Positions 9,351 through 21,364 of a stretch of DNA of 64,000 nt are shown here, in pieces. The position numbers were made by a program, and so were the translations under genes. Source of the stretch: Stomoxys calcitrans (Eukaryota > Arthropoda > Insecta > Diptera > Muscidae). The notes under the pieces were generated by a model. The model had not been told where the DNA came from. It saw only the letters and a program-made list of their open reading frames with translations, and made no database searches. Each line of letters starts with the position of its first letter. Positions within the stretch are counted from its first letter, which is position 1. The stretch covers positions 184,539,695-184,603,694 of the forward strand of contig NC_081553.1 of assembly GCF_963082655.1 (NCBI RefSeq), read 5' to 3'.

Positions 9351-10780
9351 TGTGCAATTGTGCAAGATGTTGTCAAATTTCAGCGAAATCGGATAGAAAA
9401 TAAAGCATTTATGGGCATTGGACCCTTTATCGGCAGTTCGGTCTATATGACAGCCATATCTAAATATAGTCCGATCTAAACCATTTTTGGGTCTGATATC
9501 GGGAGGCTTAAAATAACCCACTGTTTCAAATTTCAGCGAAATCGGGTAATAAATAAAGCTTTTATGGGTTCAGACCCTTTATCGGAAGATCGGTCTATAT
9601 GGCAGCTATGTACAAATAAAGTCCGATCTGAATCACATTAAGGTCAGATGTCGGGAGGCGTTTAGTTACTCACTGTTTCAAATTTCAGCGAAATTGGGTA
9701 ATAAATAAAGCTTTTATAGACATCAGACCCTTTATCGGGAGATGGGTCTATATGACAGCTATATCTATTGGGTTGCCCAAAAAGTAATTGCGGATTTTTT
9801 AAAAGAAAGTAAATGCATTTTTAATAAGACTTAGAATGAACTTCAATCAAATATACTTTTTTAACACTTTTTTCTAAAGCAAGCTAAAAGTAACAGCTGA
9901 TAATTGACAGAAGAAAGAATGCAATTACAGAGTCACAAGTTGTGAAAAAATTTGTCAACGCCGACTATATGAAAAATCCGCAATTACTTTTTGGGCAGCC
10001 CAATAAATATAGTCCGATCTAAAACATATTTGGGTCTGATATCAGGAGGCTTCAAATAACCCACTGGTTCAAATTTCAGCGAAATCGGGCAATAAAAAAA
10101 GCTTTTATGGGCTTCAGACCCTTTATCGACAGATCGGTCTATATGACAGCTATATCTAAATATAGTTCGATCTAAACCATATTTGGGACCGATGTTGGGT
10201 GGCCTAAAACTACTCACAGTTTCCAATTTCAGGGAAATCGGATAGAAAATAAAGCTTTTATGGGCATCAGACCCTTAATCGGGAGATCGGTCTATATGAC
10301 AGCTATATCCAAATATAGTCCGATCTGAACCATATTTACGTCAGATGTCGGGAGGCTTAAAATAACCCAATGTTTCAAATTTCAGCGAAATCGGGTAATA
10401 AATAAAGCTTTTATGGGCATCAGACCCTTTATCGGCACATCGGTCTATATGTCAGCTATATCTAAATATAGTCCGATCTAAACCATATTTGGGTCGGATG
10501 TCGGGAGGCTTAAAAAACCTCACTGTTTCAAATTTCAACGAAATCGGATAAAAAATAAAGCACTTATGGGCATTAACCCTTTATCGGGAGATCGGTCTAT
10601 ATAGCAGCTACATCCAAATATGGTCCGATTTGGCCCATTCACGAACTTAACCAGCGTGCATGAAAAAGACGTATCTGTAGAAAATTTCAGCTCAATATTT
10701 CAATTTTTGAAGGCTGTAGAGTGATTACAACAGATGGACGGACAGACGCACAGACGGATTGACGATTACTGACTTAGGTG
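9351..10780 (-). mobile_element. Family F2 Helitron-like element with ~152-bp array
   Basis: About nine units of 150-155 bp, each with ATCGGTCTATATGACAGCTA, ATATAGTCCGATCT and AAATTTCAGCGAAATCGGG. The right end holds GCTGTAGAGTGATTACAACA followed by GGACGGACAGACGC, which is the F2 head read in reverse. A mariner MITE interrupts one unit. Small open frames are by-products of the repeat. Confidence 0.7.
9766..10005 (+). mobile_element. Mariner-type MITE, copy 1
   Basis: A 236-bp element (9,768-10,003) with inverted ends TTGGGTTGCCCAAAAAGTAA...TTACTTTTTGGGCAGCCCAA, flanked by TA on both sides. Removing it restores the array word ATATCTAAATATAG. The TAATTGCGG box within the ends is typical of mariner inverted repeats. 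It has no transposase. Confidence 0.85.
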
Positions 10781-10900
10781 TATATCCCTAGTGGAATGGG
10801 GCGGATTAATATCTGTACCCTCTTTTCAACCTAACCTAACTTGGTATTAAAATTAGGGGTGGGACACCGCAGGGTCCAGCTAGTAACATCTATAATGCAG
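10781..10900 (+). pseudogene. Non-LTR retrotransposon 3' end and RT scrap
   Basis: AGTGGAATGGGGCGGATTAA and ACCCTCTTTTCAACCTAACC match the 3' terminus at 63,455-63,507. Directly after it, GGTGGGACACCGCAGGGTCC encodes GGTPQGP, a reverse transcriptase box, so an RT fragment abuts a 3' end. Confidence 0.55.
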
Positions 10901-11334
10901 CATACAGCCAATGCATTTAAGCCCTTAACTTTAACCAATAGCTTTCTTGCAGGTGTATAGGGCAAGAGTTGGTCTAGTCACTATTCCCAAAATGTACTGG
11001 AAGTACAATTTCTGCCAAACTTTAACACTGAGATGTTTTGAGGAATTCCTCTTTTCGTAAGAAGACAGTTGCCACCGTGGGTAACTGGTTTATCCGCTTT
11101 CAAAAGCCCACTTCCTTGACGTACGTAAAACTTTTGAAGTATGTCTTCTATCTATATACTAAAGTAGTGGTTAGAGTGTACCTTCTTGAGGTAGCCCTCT
11201 ACAAACCCATCTGTTCATATGTAAAGATTCCAGGCCTGCGGTAGAACGTTTTATAGTAAGTAAGCTATTAAGGAGCTTTCTAACGGTAGTATTGATGTCT
11301 TAAGTTTTCAGTTCCTCTATGATTGACTTCGGTT
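10901..11334. other. No gene recognised
   Basis: Non-repetitive within the window. The 68-codon open frame at 11,038 shows no family I recognise. Confidence 0.4.
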
Positions 11335-12680
11335 TTAATACCCACCACCGAAGGATGGGTGGTGTCATTCCGTTTGCAACACATCGATATATCCATTTCC
11401 GACCCTATAAAGTATATATATTCTTCATTAGCGTAAAAATCTAAGACGATCTAGACATGTCTGTCCGCCTGTCTGTTGAAATCACGCTGCAGTCTTTAAA
11501 AATGGAGATAGTGAGCTGAAACTTTCCACAGATTTTTTTTTTTTTGTCAATAAGCAGGTTAAGTTTGAAGATGGGCTATATCGGACTATATCTTGATACA
11601 ACCCCCTTATAGACCGATCCTCCGATTTAGGGTCTTAGGCCAATAAAAGCCACATTTATTGCCCAATTTTGCTGAAATTTGGGACAGTGAGTTGTGCCAG
11701 GCCCTTTGACATCCTTCGTTAATTTGGCCCAGATCGGTCCAGATTTGGTTATAGCTGCCATATAGACCGATCCTCCGATTTAGGGTCTTAGGCCAATAAA
11801 AACTACATTTATTGCCCAATTTTGCAGAAATTTGGGACAGTGAGTTGTGTTAGGTCCTTCGACATCCATCTTCAATTTGGCCCAGGTCAGTCCAGAGTTG
11901 GATATAGCTACCATATTGACTGATCCTCCGATTTAGGGTTTGAGGCCCATAAAAGCCACATTTATTGTCCAATTTTGCTGAAATTTGGGACAGTGAGTTG
12001 TGTTAGGCCCTTCGACATTCTTCTTCAATTTGGTCCAGATTGGTTCAGATTTGGATGCAGCTGCCATATAGACCGATCTCCCGATTTAAGGTTAAGGCGC
12101 ATTTATTGTCCGATGGCGCTGAAATTTGGGAATGTGAGTTGTGTTAGGCCCTTCGACATCCTTCTTCAATTTGGCCCAGATCGGCTCAGATTTGGATATA
12201 GCTGCCATATAGACCGATCACCCTATTTAAGGTTTTGGGCCCATAAAAGGCGCATTTTTTGTCCGATGTCGCCGAGATTTGGGACATTGAGTTAAGATAA
12301 GCCCCTTGACATACTTCTGCAATATTGCACAAATCGGTACTGATTTGGATATAGCTGTCACATGGATCGATCTCTCGGTTTTAGGCTTTGGTTCCATTAA
12401 AGGCGCATTTATTGTCCGATATCGCTGAAATTTGAGACAGTGAGTTGTGTTAGTCTCTTCGACGCCCTTTTTCAATTCGGCCCAGATCGGTCCAGATTTG
12501 AATATAGCTGACATATAGATCGATAACTCGATTGAAAGTCTAGGCCCCGTAAAAGGCGCATTTATAATCCGATTTCACTGAAATTTGACACAGTGATTTA
12601 TATTAAGCTTTTCGACATCCGTGTCGTATATGGTTCAGATCGGTTTATTTTTAGACATAGCTACTAAAGAGACCAATATT
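11335..12680 (+). mobile_element. F2 Helitron-like element, left part
   Basis: Starts with TACCCACCACCGAAGGATGG, then CATTCCGTTTGCAACACATC, a TATATATA block, the core TTCTTCATTAGCGTAAAAAT, and a short GTCTGTCCGCCTGTC block. Seven or eight ~152-bp units follow (TCCGATTTAGGGTCTTAGGC at 11,619 and 11,771). The element is interrupted at 12,680 by F3 and resumes at 14,416. Confidence 0.75.
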
Positions 12681-14415
12681 TATACCCTACACCACTACTG
12701 TTGTACAGGGTATTATAACTTAGTGAATTAGTTTGTAACACCCAAATCGAAGAGATATAGACCCATTTGTAAGTATACCGATCGACTCAGAATAACTTTC
12801 TGATTCGATATAGCTTATGTCCGTCTGTCGGTCTGTCCGTCCGTCCGTCTGTCTGTCCGTCTGTCCATGTTAATTTGTGTACAAACTACTAGGTCGCAAT
12901 TTTCATCCGATCGTCTTCAAATTTGGTATGGGTATGTTCTTCGGCCTAGAGACGAAGCCTATTGAAATTGGAAGAAATCGGTTCAGATTTGGATATAGCT
13001 TCCATATATAGGTTCGTCCGAATTGCAGTAATACAGCAATAAAATGGTCATTTGTTAGCCGACTCTCTCGAAATTTGGCAGGAAGGATTTTCTTATGACT
13101 TTCGATATTAGTGGTGAATTTCATAGTAATCTGTTCAGAATTGGATATAGCTCCCATATATATTTTCGTCCGATTTGGAGTAATACAGCAATAAAATGGT
13201 CATTTGTTAACCGATTCTCTTGGAATTCGACAGGTAGGATTTTCTTATGACTCTCAATATTACTGGTAAATTTCATAGTAATCGGTTCAGATTTGAATAC
13301 AGCTCCCATATATGTTTTCGTCCGATTTGGAGTAATACAACAATAAAATGGTCATTTGCCAACAGATTCTCTCGAAATTCGACAGGAAGGATTTTCTAAT
13401 GGCTCTCAATATTACTGGTAAATTTCATAGTAATCGGTTCAGATTTGGATATAGCTCCCATATATATGTTTGTCCGATTTGCAATAATACAGCAATTAAA
13501 TGGTCATTTGTTAACCGATTCTCTTGAAATTCGTTGGGAAGGATTTTCTTACGACTCTAAATATTACTGGTAAATTTCATAGTAATCGGTTTAGATTTGG
13601 ATATAGCTCCCTTATATATTTTCGTCCGATTTGGAGTAATATAGCAATAAAATGGTCATTTGTTAACCGATTCTCTTGAAATTTGTTGGGAGGGATTTTC
13701 TTCTGATTCTAAATATTACTGGTGAATTTGATAAAAATAGGTTTAGATTTGGATATAGCTCCCATATATATTTTCGTCCGATTTGGAGTAATACAACAAT
13801 AAAATGGTCATTTGTTAACCGATTCTCTCGAAATTCGACAGGAAGGATTTTCTTATGACTCTAAATATTACTGGTGAATTTCATAGAAATCGGTTCAGAT
13901 TTGGATATAGCTCCCATATATATGTTTGTCCGATTTGCAGTAATACAGCAATAAAATGGTCATTTGTTAACCGATTCTCTCGAAATTCGACAGGAAGGAT
14001 TTTCTTATCACTCTCGATATTAGTGGTGAATTTTATAGAAATCGGTTCGGTATATATTTTCGTCCGATTTGCAGTAATACAGCAATAAAATGGTCATTTG
14101 TTAACCGATTCTCTTGAAATTCGTTGGGAAGGATTTTCTTCTGACTCTCAATATTACTGGTGAATTTCATAGAAATCTGTTCAGATATATATATCGCCCG
14201 ATTTTTACTCCTAGACCCACTGCAAACGCATTTATTGACCAATCTTCCACAAAATTTTGAACAACGGTTTCCTCGACGAATTCCACAATATCCATAAAAT
14301 TTGGCCGAAATCGGTTTAGATTTAGATATAGCTCCCATGTATTTGTTCGTCAGTTCGTCAGGTGTAGGGTATTATAAAGTCGGCACCGCCCGCCTTTTGC
14401 CTTTCCTTACTGGTT
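12681..14415 (+). mobile_element. F3 Helitron-like element nested in F2
   Basis: The left end TATACCCTACACCACTACTG is followed by GTCCGTCCGTCCGTCTGTCT and TCATCCGATCGTCTTCAAAT. About nine 152-bp units follow (GGTTCAGATTTGGATATAGC at 12,980, 13,285 and 13,437). The right end is GGTGTAGGGTATTATAAAG, then CGCCTTTTGCCTTTCC and TTACTGGTTT, an end that recurs in reverse at 18,851. No target duplication is visible, as expected for rolling-circle transposition. Confidence 0.75.
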
Positions 14416-14612
14416 TGTTATACACAATTGAACAATGACTTGTACCTATTATTGTAGTATTTGGTCCAAATGGGAATATATTTCGATATAACTGATATGG
14501 GACATAAGGTATGCAATTTTCACCGGATTTTGATGAAAGGTGGTTTACTTATATACCCGAGGTAGTGGGTATGCAAAGTTCGGCCCGGCCGAACTTAACG
14601 CCTTTTTGCTTG
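14416..14612 (+). mobile_element. F2 Helitron-like element, right part
   Basis: Continues F2 after the nested F3: ATTTTCACCGGATTTTGATG, TATATACCCGAGGTAGTGGG, then GGCCGAACTTAACGCCTTTT and TGCTTGTT. The same terminal sequence is seen in reverse at 46,917-47,000. Confidence 0.75.
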
Positions 14613-16079
14613 TTCAGTATTGAAGACACCCTAAATGTCAAGAAACGATGCCAGTACATATTTCTTGTCGGCGGGACAGCCTTTTATGCAGCCGACTTGG
14701 CCATCAAGGGCTGATCGCCCAAATTAATGACTCAGACTCAAGTTCCTTTCAACAATTCTCGGCAAACGCTTATCAGTGAGAATAAATTCTCACCTTTCCT
14801 TAGACCAACCAATTCTCTCGGCCAATAAGGCAGTCATTGCCTTGGCTTGGTTAGAGGCTATACAGGCTTAAGCGATAGATGGATGGAGCGAGGATGTTCG
14901 TTGCAGTTTCGTTCCCCATAGGGAATCTCATTAATATTGTAACGTATGTAACCATAATCAGATATTCAACTGTTGATATACTCTGAAACAAAGGTTACAT
15001 CGTGTAACCCGTGTCTAGTAAAAGTTGACCCACATATTTAAATAGGAAGAGAAATTAATGGACGAAGCCAGATAGATATATCGATTCAAAATATGATGGG
15101 GACCCAGAAAATGTAAAAATTTAAATATGTATTATAATCCATAGATTCTTATTTCAAAGTGTTAAAAGTGTTGCTTTCATATCCATGTATGGTACACATA
15201 TTCAAATTACTTTGTGTTGCCACAAAATGCCACTTCATGCCAAGTTTTTTTGTCTACTGTTAGACCAATTAAAATTTAAATTCTAAATGATAATTATTTG
15301 AAATTCCCTCCCACACTCCTTTCAATCGATTCATCCACAACCATGATTTGATTAAAAATAAAGTATGAACAAAAAAATCTAAGCATATAGACACAATTAT
15401 TTACGAATTTCTATAAAATTTCTGTCTAACATGTCGCAAATTGATAGCAACAATGATTGACAAATTGGAATGAATGATTGATTGGCTCAATATATAGTGA
15501 ATATAAAAATGCAAAATAACAAAAACAACAAGAAACAGGGATTCATTAAAAACCAATAAAGTCCTATTACACAAATCACACACACAAAGGATGCGGGCAG
15601 CCAAGAGGAGCAAGAGCTTTATATTCGCATTATGGAGATATGGGCTAACAACAATAGAATGCTGTGATAAATATCGATGGGATATTTCAATTGATTTGCT
15701 GCCAATTCTTATTAATAAGATATTAGAGAAATTCCTGAAGAAAAAAAAAAACAAATACACATGTGTTTCAATCACAGTCTATCAATCTTTCTATCAATCA
15801 ATCACGATTATAATAATATCTACTCATTGTTATTATTATTAAACTTGTTTTGTTCTGTTTTTTCTGCGTAATTTCTTGGCAATTTAAAACTTGCGAAAGC
15901 TGTCTCAATGATTATGCCATTAGAATATTATGATTATCAATATTTTAGAACAAAAACATTTTGAAGAGTTGGCTTACCTTAATATGCCAATGTCGAAATG
16001 AATTCGTGGAAATGTCAGAAACAAGGATTTGAAGAAATTCAATCTGAAAAAAGAGAAGAAAACAAAATTTGAAAATGAT
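14613..16079. other. No gene recognised
   Basis: AT-rich, mostly non-repetitive. Open frames at 15,401-15,842 on both strands are low-complexity and lack any motif. I see no splice or promoter evidence strong enough to call a gene. Confidence 0.45.
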
Positions 16080-16087
16080 TAGAATTA

Positions 16088-16920
16088 ATGTTCAAGCGTA
16101 ACTATGATAGACTGGCTCCCTGGCCTAGGGAGATATACTCTGTTTGTATCAGCATGTCATATATACCTGTGGGATGGAGAGACACAAAGGTCATTTCCAT
16201 TCCTAAAGCAGGAAAACCCTACCACCCGAAGGCGAAGGATTTTCGTTCTATTAGTCAGCCATTCTTTATGCTGAAGACTCTTGAGAGGTTGATAGAAACA
16301 CATCTTAGGGCAAAGATCCCTGGAGGTCTCCTGTCGCGGCAGCAGCATGCATATAATAAAGGCAAATCCAATGAAACAGCCCCTCACGACCCAGTCGGCT
16401 ACATAGAGTGTTCTCTCGCTGTCAAGGAATACACAATGGTAGCATTGAAGGGGCTCTCAATAATGTAAAACCGATGTCAATCATGAAGGAGTTGGAGTTT
16501 CTAGGCATCAACTCCTCCATAAGAAAGTTTATAAATAACTTACTTACTAAAAGATGCATAACGGCAGGCTTGAGATCTGTGGATCTAAAAAGATGGAACA
16601 GCAGAGGAACACCTCAAGGAGATGTACTGCCTCCCATACTTTGGAATATAGCCATTAACAATAAATTATTGTCTCTGGAGGAAAAAGGCTCAAAAGTGGT
16701 TGCGTATGCTGAAGACGTGGCAGTTGCAGTTAAGGGAAAGTTTCCCAGTACTCTAAGAGATGTACTTCAGGAAGCTCTACGTGCAACAGCAAAGTGGGCT
16801 ACCAAAAGTGGTCTAGGTATAAATCCGTGCAGACAGCAGGAGATACAAGTTGCCTACAGTGGAATCTGTTTGCTTGGGTGGGAAAGAATGTTCCATTTAC
16901 TGAAAGCGCAAAATACCTGA
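16088..16920 (+). pseudogene. Family B reverse transcriptase domain
   Basis: The first frame gives VGWRDTKVISIPKAGKPYHP and DFRSISQPFFMLKTLERLIE, which are RT fingers/palm blocks 1-2a (usually SLTSF-like where it reads SQPFF). After a frameshift near 16,440 the second frame gives RGTPQGDVLPPILWNIAINN (block 4) and then VVAYAEDVAVAV. The catalytic FADD/YADD box therefore reads YAED, with the first catalytic Asp replaced by Glu. Premature ends and this substitution mark it as inactive. Confidence 0.85.
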
Positions 16921-17800
16921 GTGTTTTGCTGAACAAGAAACTGAACTTGAAATACAACATTTTGGAAAGGGCAAGAAGGGCCACTCTTGCCCATACACCT
17001 GCAAGAGAGCCATTGGCAAAAGTTGGGGGGTTTAGACCGCGTGTCATGCATTGGGTATATACTGCAGTTGTCAGACCTATTATGCTATATGGTGTTGTGG
17101 TCTGGTGGACGGCGCTTCAAAAATCCACCTACTGCTCAATACTTTAACGAATCCAAAGGAGGGCTTGTTTGTGCATCACAGCCGCACTGAGGACGACACC
17201 ATCTGATGCACTGCATTTAATGCTACATCTTATACCTCTGGACATTGTGGTTACCCGAATCGCAGCAACCACTGACGTGAGGATAAGTGAGCTTTCTCTT
17301 TGGTCATGTGATACAATATCCGATGTTCCAGGCAGTGTGGATTACACCCCACCTGAGCCGCTTTTTGATAAAAATTACTGTACCACAATTCCTGATAGAA
17401 CCCATTGGAACTACGATATCCCTGGTAACAGAAGTTACATAGACTTCTATACGGATGGTTTCAAATTAAACGATCAGGTGGGCTGGTCATATCGAAAAGT
17501 ACCATGCTACTTGGGAGGAGTGAATGTTCCCTTTTCACAAAGTGCATAATACCTAAGTGTTTTGCTGGACAGGAAGTTGAACTTCAAATACAACATTATG
17601 GAAAGGCAACTCTTGCCCTATACACCTGCAAGAGAGCCATAGGCAAAAGTTGTGGATTTAGACCGCGTGTCATGCATTGAGTATATACTGCAGTTGTCAG
17701 ACCTTTAATGCTATATGGTGTTGTGGTCTGGTGGACGGCGCTTCAAAAGTCCACCTACTGTTCAAAACTCAATATACAATATCTGATGTTCCAGGCAGTG
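16911..17800 (+). repeat. Duplicated thumb / RNase H junction in B1
   Basis: The block from AAATACCTGAGTGTTTTGCT through GTCATGCATTGGGTATATAC to GATGTTCCAGGCAGTGTGGA and GACTTCTATACGGATGGTTT occurs at about 16,911-17,500. It occurs again starting at 17,548, with small deletions. The first copy continues into the CLCITAALRTTP segment; the second jumps from CTACTGTTCAAAACT straight to AATATCTGATGTTCC. Confidence 0.75.
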
Positions 17801-18201
17801 TGGATTACACCCAACCTGAACCGCTTTTTGATAAAAATTACTATACCACTATTCCTGATAGAACCGACTGGAAGTACGATATCCCTGGTAACAGAAGTTA
17901 CATAGACTTATATACGGATGGTTCCAAACTAAACGACCAGGTGGACTTTGGTGTGTACTCTGAAAAACTAGAACTGGTCATATCGAAGAGGTTACCCGAC
18001 CACTGCAATGTGTATCAAGCGGAGATCCTTGCAATTAAGGAAGTGGTGGAATGGCTAAGATATAACATCATAACGACAACTGACATAAATATCTTCTCAG
18101 ACAGCAAGGCAGCCATTAAATCCCTGGAGAACGTATTTCAGAACACAAAAAACAGCCCTCGACTGTCGCAGATCTCTCAACGAGAAATTCACCTTTTTTA
18201 G
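17677..18201 (+). pseudogene. Family B RNase H domain
   Basis: Would have removed RNA from the RNA:DNA hybrid during reverse transcription. The frame reads YIDLYTDGSKL (first catalytic Asp in TDGSK), then VYQAEILAIKEVVEWL (catalytic Glu) and INIFSDSKAAIKSL (catalytic Asp in SDSKAA). The final block with the last catalytic residue (VPDHRDIQGNSKADELA) continues after a stop at 18,201, in the same element. Three catalytic residues are kept; the domain is split by the stop and preceded by a truncated duplicate. Confidence 0.85.
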
Positions 18202-18447
18202 GTGCCGGACCACAGAGATATCCAAGGGAATTCTAAAGCAGACGAGCTTGCGAGACTAGGAACTACCTTACACACTCCAGGGACACTGGAATCTGTGGGT
18301 ATGCCTCTAGCGACATGTGAGCTAGGTTCTTAGGACCAGGCCCTAAGGGCAACGAATGATAGATGGTCACAGACTAGAGGGGGCTGTGAGCATTCCAATA
18401 CTATGTGGCTTCATCTAGACTTGAAGAGGTATACCGCTTTGCTGTAA

Positions 18448-18720
18448 TTGGCTAGAACAGATGACTCAATCATTGTGTCCGCCATGAAAGGTCACTGTCT
18501 AATGGGAAAACATGCTGACAGACCGAAAGTTGCCAGCAACGACTTTTGCAGAAGCTGTAGAGACATCGCGGAAGAAGAGACTATAGAACACCTTCTGTGT
18601 GTATATCCCACACTGGCAGACAAAAGAAGTTCGACTTTAGGTTCTCATTTCTTAGAGAACCTGTCTGATTTAGCGGATGTGAACATTTGCAAGTTGTTAG
18701 GCTTTTTAAAGCAATCTTGA
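18448..18720 (+). pseudogene. Family B C-terminal Cys/His tail
   Basis: Encodes GHCLMGKHADR, CRSCRDIAEEETIEHLLC and FLENLSDLADVN. The C-x2-C...H-x4-C arrangement after RNase H is common in the I/Loa/R1 side of non-LTR elements and may bind nucleic acid. The element ends ~110 bp later in CCTAACCTAACC. Confidence 0.75.
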
Positions 18721-18840
18721 TGGTTCATCGGTAGGAACTAGCAGGCATATTCCTTCTTCTGTTCCTGTGGTAACACAATGGACAAAAAGCTCTAAGTGAG
18801 TCTGATGGCAGACAGCCACTTAAACCTAACCTAACCTGCC

Positions 18841-19378
18841 ATAGTTGAAAACCAGTAAGGAAAGGCACAAGTCGGGCGGTGCCGACTTTTATAATATCCT
18901 ACACCCGCCTTTTAGGTACAAAGTGAGAGCTATATCTAATTATGAGCCAATTTTCATGGACCTCGGCAGATGTTTTCAGATGTGTTATTAAACAATCCGT
19001 ATCAAATTTCGAGCAAATATGATCAAACTGGAATAAACATGGTTGACAAATGACAACATTATTGTAGATTATCCAAAATCTGACGATCATATATATGGGA
19101 GCTATATCTATATCTGAACCGATTTCGAGCAAACTTTATAGACATTGTGGATGTCGTCGAGCGTTGTACAAAATGTTAGCAAGATTGGTGAAAAAATGCG
19201 CTTGCACTGGCTCTAGGAGTGAAAATCGGGCGATATACACATATGGGAGCTATATCTAAATCCGAACCGATTTCCATGAAATTCACCAGTAATGTCTAGA
19301 GTCAAGAGAAAAATCCTTCCTACCAAATTTCGAGAGAATCGTTTAACAAATGACTATTTATGTAAATTTGGAAATTTT
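18841..19378 (-). mobile_element. F3 Helitron-like fragment (reverse)
   Basis: Opens with AAACCAGTAAGGAAAGGCAC, GGGCGGTGCCGAC and TTTTATAATATCCTACACC, the F3 right end in reverse. Two to three degenerate units follow (TATGGGAGCTATATCTAAAT, GAGAGAATCGTTTAACAAAT). It ends where a SINE inserted. Confidence 0.7.
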
Positions 19379-19672
19379 GACAGGGAACATTCCACGAACG
19401 AACAGGAGCAAACATTTCTCACATATCAATGAGTGCAGTCCGATTCAAGTTTTAAGCTTAATGATAAGGGGCGTTCTTTTTATAGCCGAGTTTGAACGGC
19501 GTGCCGCAGAGCGACACCTCTCTGCAGAGAAGTTTTACATGGCATAGTACCTCACAAATGTTGTCAGCATTAGGAGAGGAAAACACCGATAAAAATTTTG
19601 GTCTCGCAAAGTTTCAAATGCAGGCGTTCAGCGTCATAGGTGGGCGTGATTACCTCTGCGTTAAGGTGGCTT
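19379..19672 (-). mobile_element. tRNA-derived SINE, diverged copy
   Basis: Carries GGGAACATTCCACGAACGAA, TCAATGAGTGCAGTCCGATT, ATGGCATAGTACCTCACAAA and GCGTTCAGCGTCATAGG. The B box is decayed (TTTCAAATGCAGG). A possible imperfect target duplication is TTATGTAAAT / TTATACAAAT. Confidence 0.75.
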
Positions 19673-19689
19673 ATACAAATAACAGTCTG

Positions 19690-20355
19690 AAATCGTGTAA
19701 TGAGTGCGCCATTTATGCGATTAAGCCCTAATTGGGAAGATCGATTTATATGACAGTTATATCTAAATATGGTCCGTTCTGGACCAGGTTGAATGTCGGG
19801 ATTCTTATAGCACTATTACAAATTTCACTCACTATTTCAAATTTCAGCAAAATCGGAGGATAAATGCGCTTTTTATGGTATTTAGACCATAAAACCGAAG
19901 ATCGGTCTATATAGCAACTATATCTATAGCAACTATCTCCTGATCTGGACCATATTTGGGACAGATATTGGAATACTTGGCACAACCCGCAGTTACAAAC
20001 TTCAGCGGTCGGGTTAAAAATTCATTTGTAATAGATTAAGACCTAAAATCAGCAGATCGGTATATATGATAGCTATATCCAAATATGCTCCGATCTGGAC
20101 CATATAATAAAACTCACTTTTCTGAATTTCAGCAAACCCCGATAATAAATGCGCCTGTTATAGGCTTAAGACCCTAAATCGGCATATCAGTCTATATGGC
20201 AGCTATATGTAAATATGGTCCGATATTCACCATATTCGGGTCGAGTGTTGAGGCCCCAAGTGCAAATCTCTTTCAAATTTCAGCAAAATCGGAGAATATC
20301 TAAATATAGCCCGATCTAAACCATATTTGGATCAGATATTGGGAGGCTTAAAACA
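19690..20355 (-). repeat. F2-type ~152-bp tandem units
   Basis: About four diverged units with ATCGGTCTATATAGCAACTA, AAATTTCAGCAAAATCGGA and ATAAATGCGC. It ends at GGATCAGATATTGGGAGGCT, where an RTE 3' end joins. Confidence 0.65.
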
Positions 20356-20361
20356 TCTCTT

Positions 20362-21015
20362 ACTTTACTTTAATTGGCTATGACAGAATATTTGTTCCAC
20401 CAGACAAAAGTAGAATAGCGTTCCAAACACCTCGATCTTCTGCGCTCATTCTAAAATCTCTGACACCAAGTTTCGAGGTGTCTCCCACCACTTCATCTTT
20501 CCATCGAGCTTTTGGTCTTCCCGGTTTGCGTGTACCATCGTATTTGCCTTGGAAAGACTTCTTTGCTGGAGCTTCTTCATCCATTCTGACAACATGACCT
20601 AGCCAACGCAGCCGTTGTATTTTGATGCGTGTAACTATCGTCATAGAGCTCATACAGCTCGTGGTTCATACGTCGCCTATATTCTCCATTAACGTAAACT
20701 GGTTCATATATTTTACGAAGAATCTTTCTCTCAAATATTCCAAGCACTGCCTCATCTGCTTTCACAAGTACCCATGCTTCAGAACCATAAAACAGCATGG
20801 GTAGTATCAGTGTCTTGTTTAGTGTAATCTTCGTTTGTCGAGAGGTGGCCTTGTTTCTAAACTGCTTACTTAGTCCAAAGTAGCATCTGTTTGCCAGTAT
20901 TATTCTCCGCTTAATCTCAAAACTGGTGTCATTCGTTTCGGTTACGGCGGTGCCGAGGTAGATAAAGTTATTGACTCTCTCAAAGTTGTGGTTCCCAACT
21001 TTCTCCATTTCGTTT
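20362..21015 (-). pseudogene. RTE retrotransposon 3' part (RTE-2)
   Basis: 5'-truncated copy of the element at 3,718-7,772. The frame 21,008-20,577 starts in the thumb (MEKVGNHNFERVNNFIYLGT) and gives EIKRRIILAN, LFYGSEAWVLVKADEA and LRKIYEPVY. A frame change then leads to RLRWLGHVVRMDEEAPAKKS and GRPKARWKDEV. The 3' end is AATTAAAGTAAAGTAAG. It abuts a truncated SINE at 21,016. Confidence 0.85.
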
Positions 21016-21213
21016 TATCATTTGTGAGGTGCTATGCCATATAAAACTTTTCTCCAAAGGGGTGTCGCATTGCGGCACGCCGTTCGGACTCGGCTGTAAA
21101 AAGGAGGCCACTTATCATTCTTTAACTTGGATCGGACTGCACTTATTGATATGTAAGAAGTTTGAACCTGTTCCTTAGTGGAATGTTCATGAGCAAAATT
21201 TGCAATCCCGAAA
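21016..21213 (+). mobile_element. 5'-truncated SINE
   Basis: Plus-strand copy of the SINE body without its tRNA head: ATTTGTGAGGTGCTATGCCA, GGCACGCCGTTCGGACTCGG, CCTTAGTGGAATGTTCATGA and GCAAAATTTGCAAT. 5' truncation is the usual outcome of target-primed reverse transcription. Confidence 0.8.
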
Positions 21214-21364
21214 TATAAAACGCAACCCTATCTTCATTGAAGACCGAAGCGTGATTTTAACAAAACGACGGAATAACGAAAGGAAAATAAAATTAGAATT
21301 TTACGAGGATCCAAATACGATTCGATTTTGATAAAATTAAGCAGAGGCTTTCAGATGGGTAATA

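Larger units (their letters stand above)
16080..18840 (+). mobile_element. RNase H-bearing non-LTR retrotransposon, family B (decayed, B1)
   Basis: The order is RT (16,088-16,920), thumb, RNase H, a Cys/His tail and a 3' end in CCTAACCTAACC, as in the I/Loa side of the Jockey-I group; the exact clade is unresolved. EEP and ORF1 are absent. A ~600-bp block covering thumb and RNase H start is duplicated within the copy. Frames are broken at several places. Confidence 0.8.

Noticed and set aside
11038..11244. 68-codon frame
   Set aside because: No domain, no neighbours to support it.
15401..15842. Overlapping frames of 124 and 83 codons on opposite strands
   Set aside because: AT-rich, low complexity and hydrophobic by composition; neither shows a family pattern.
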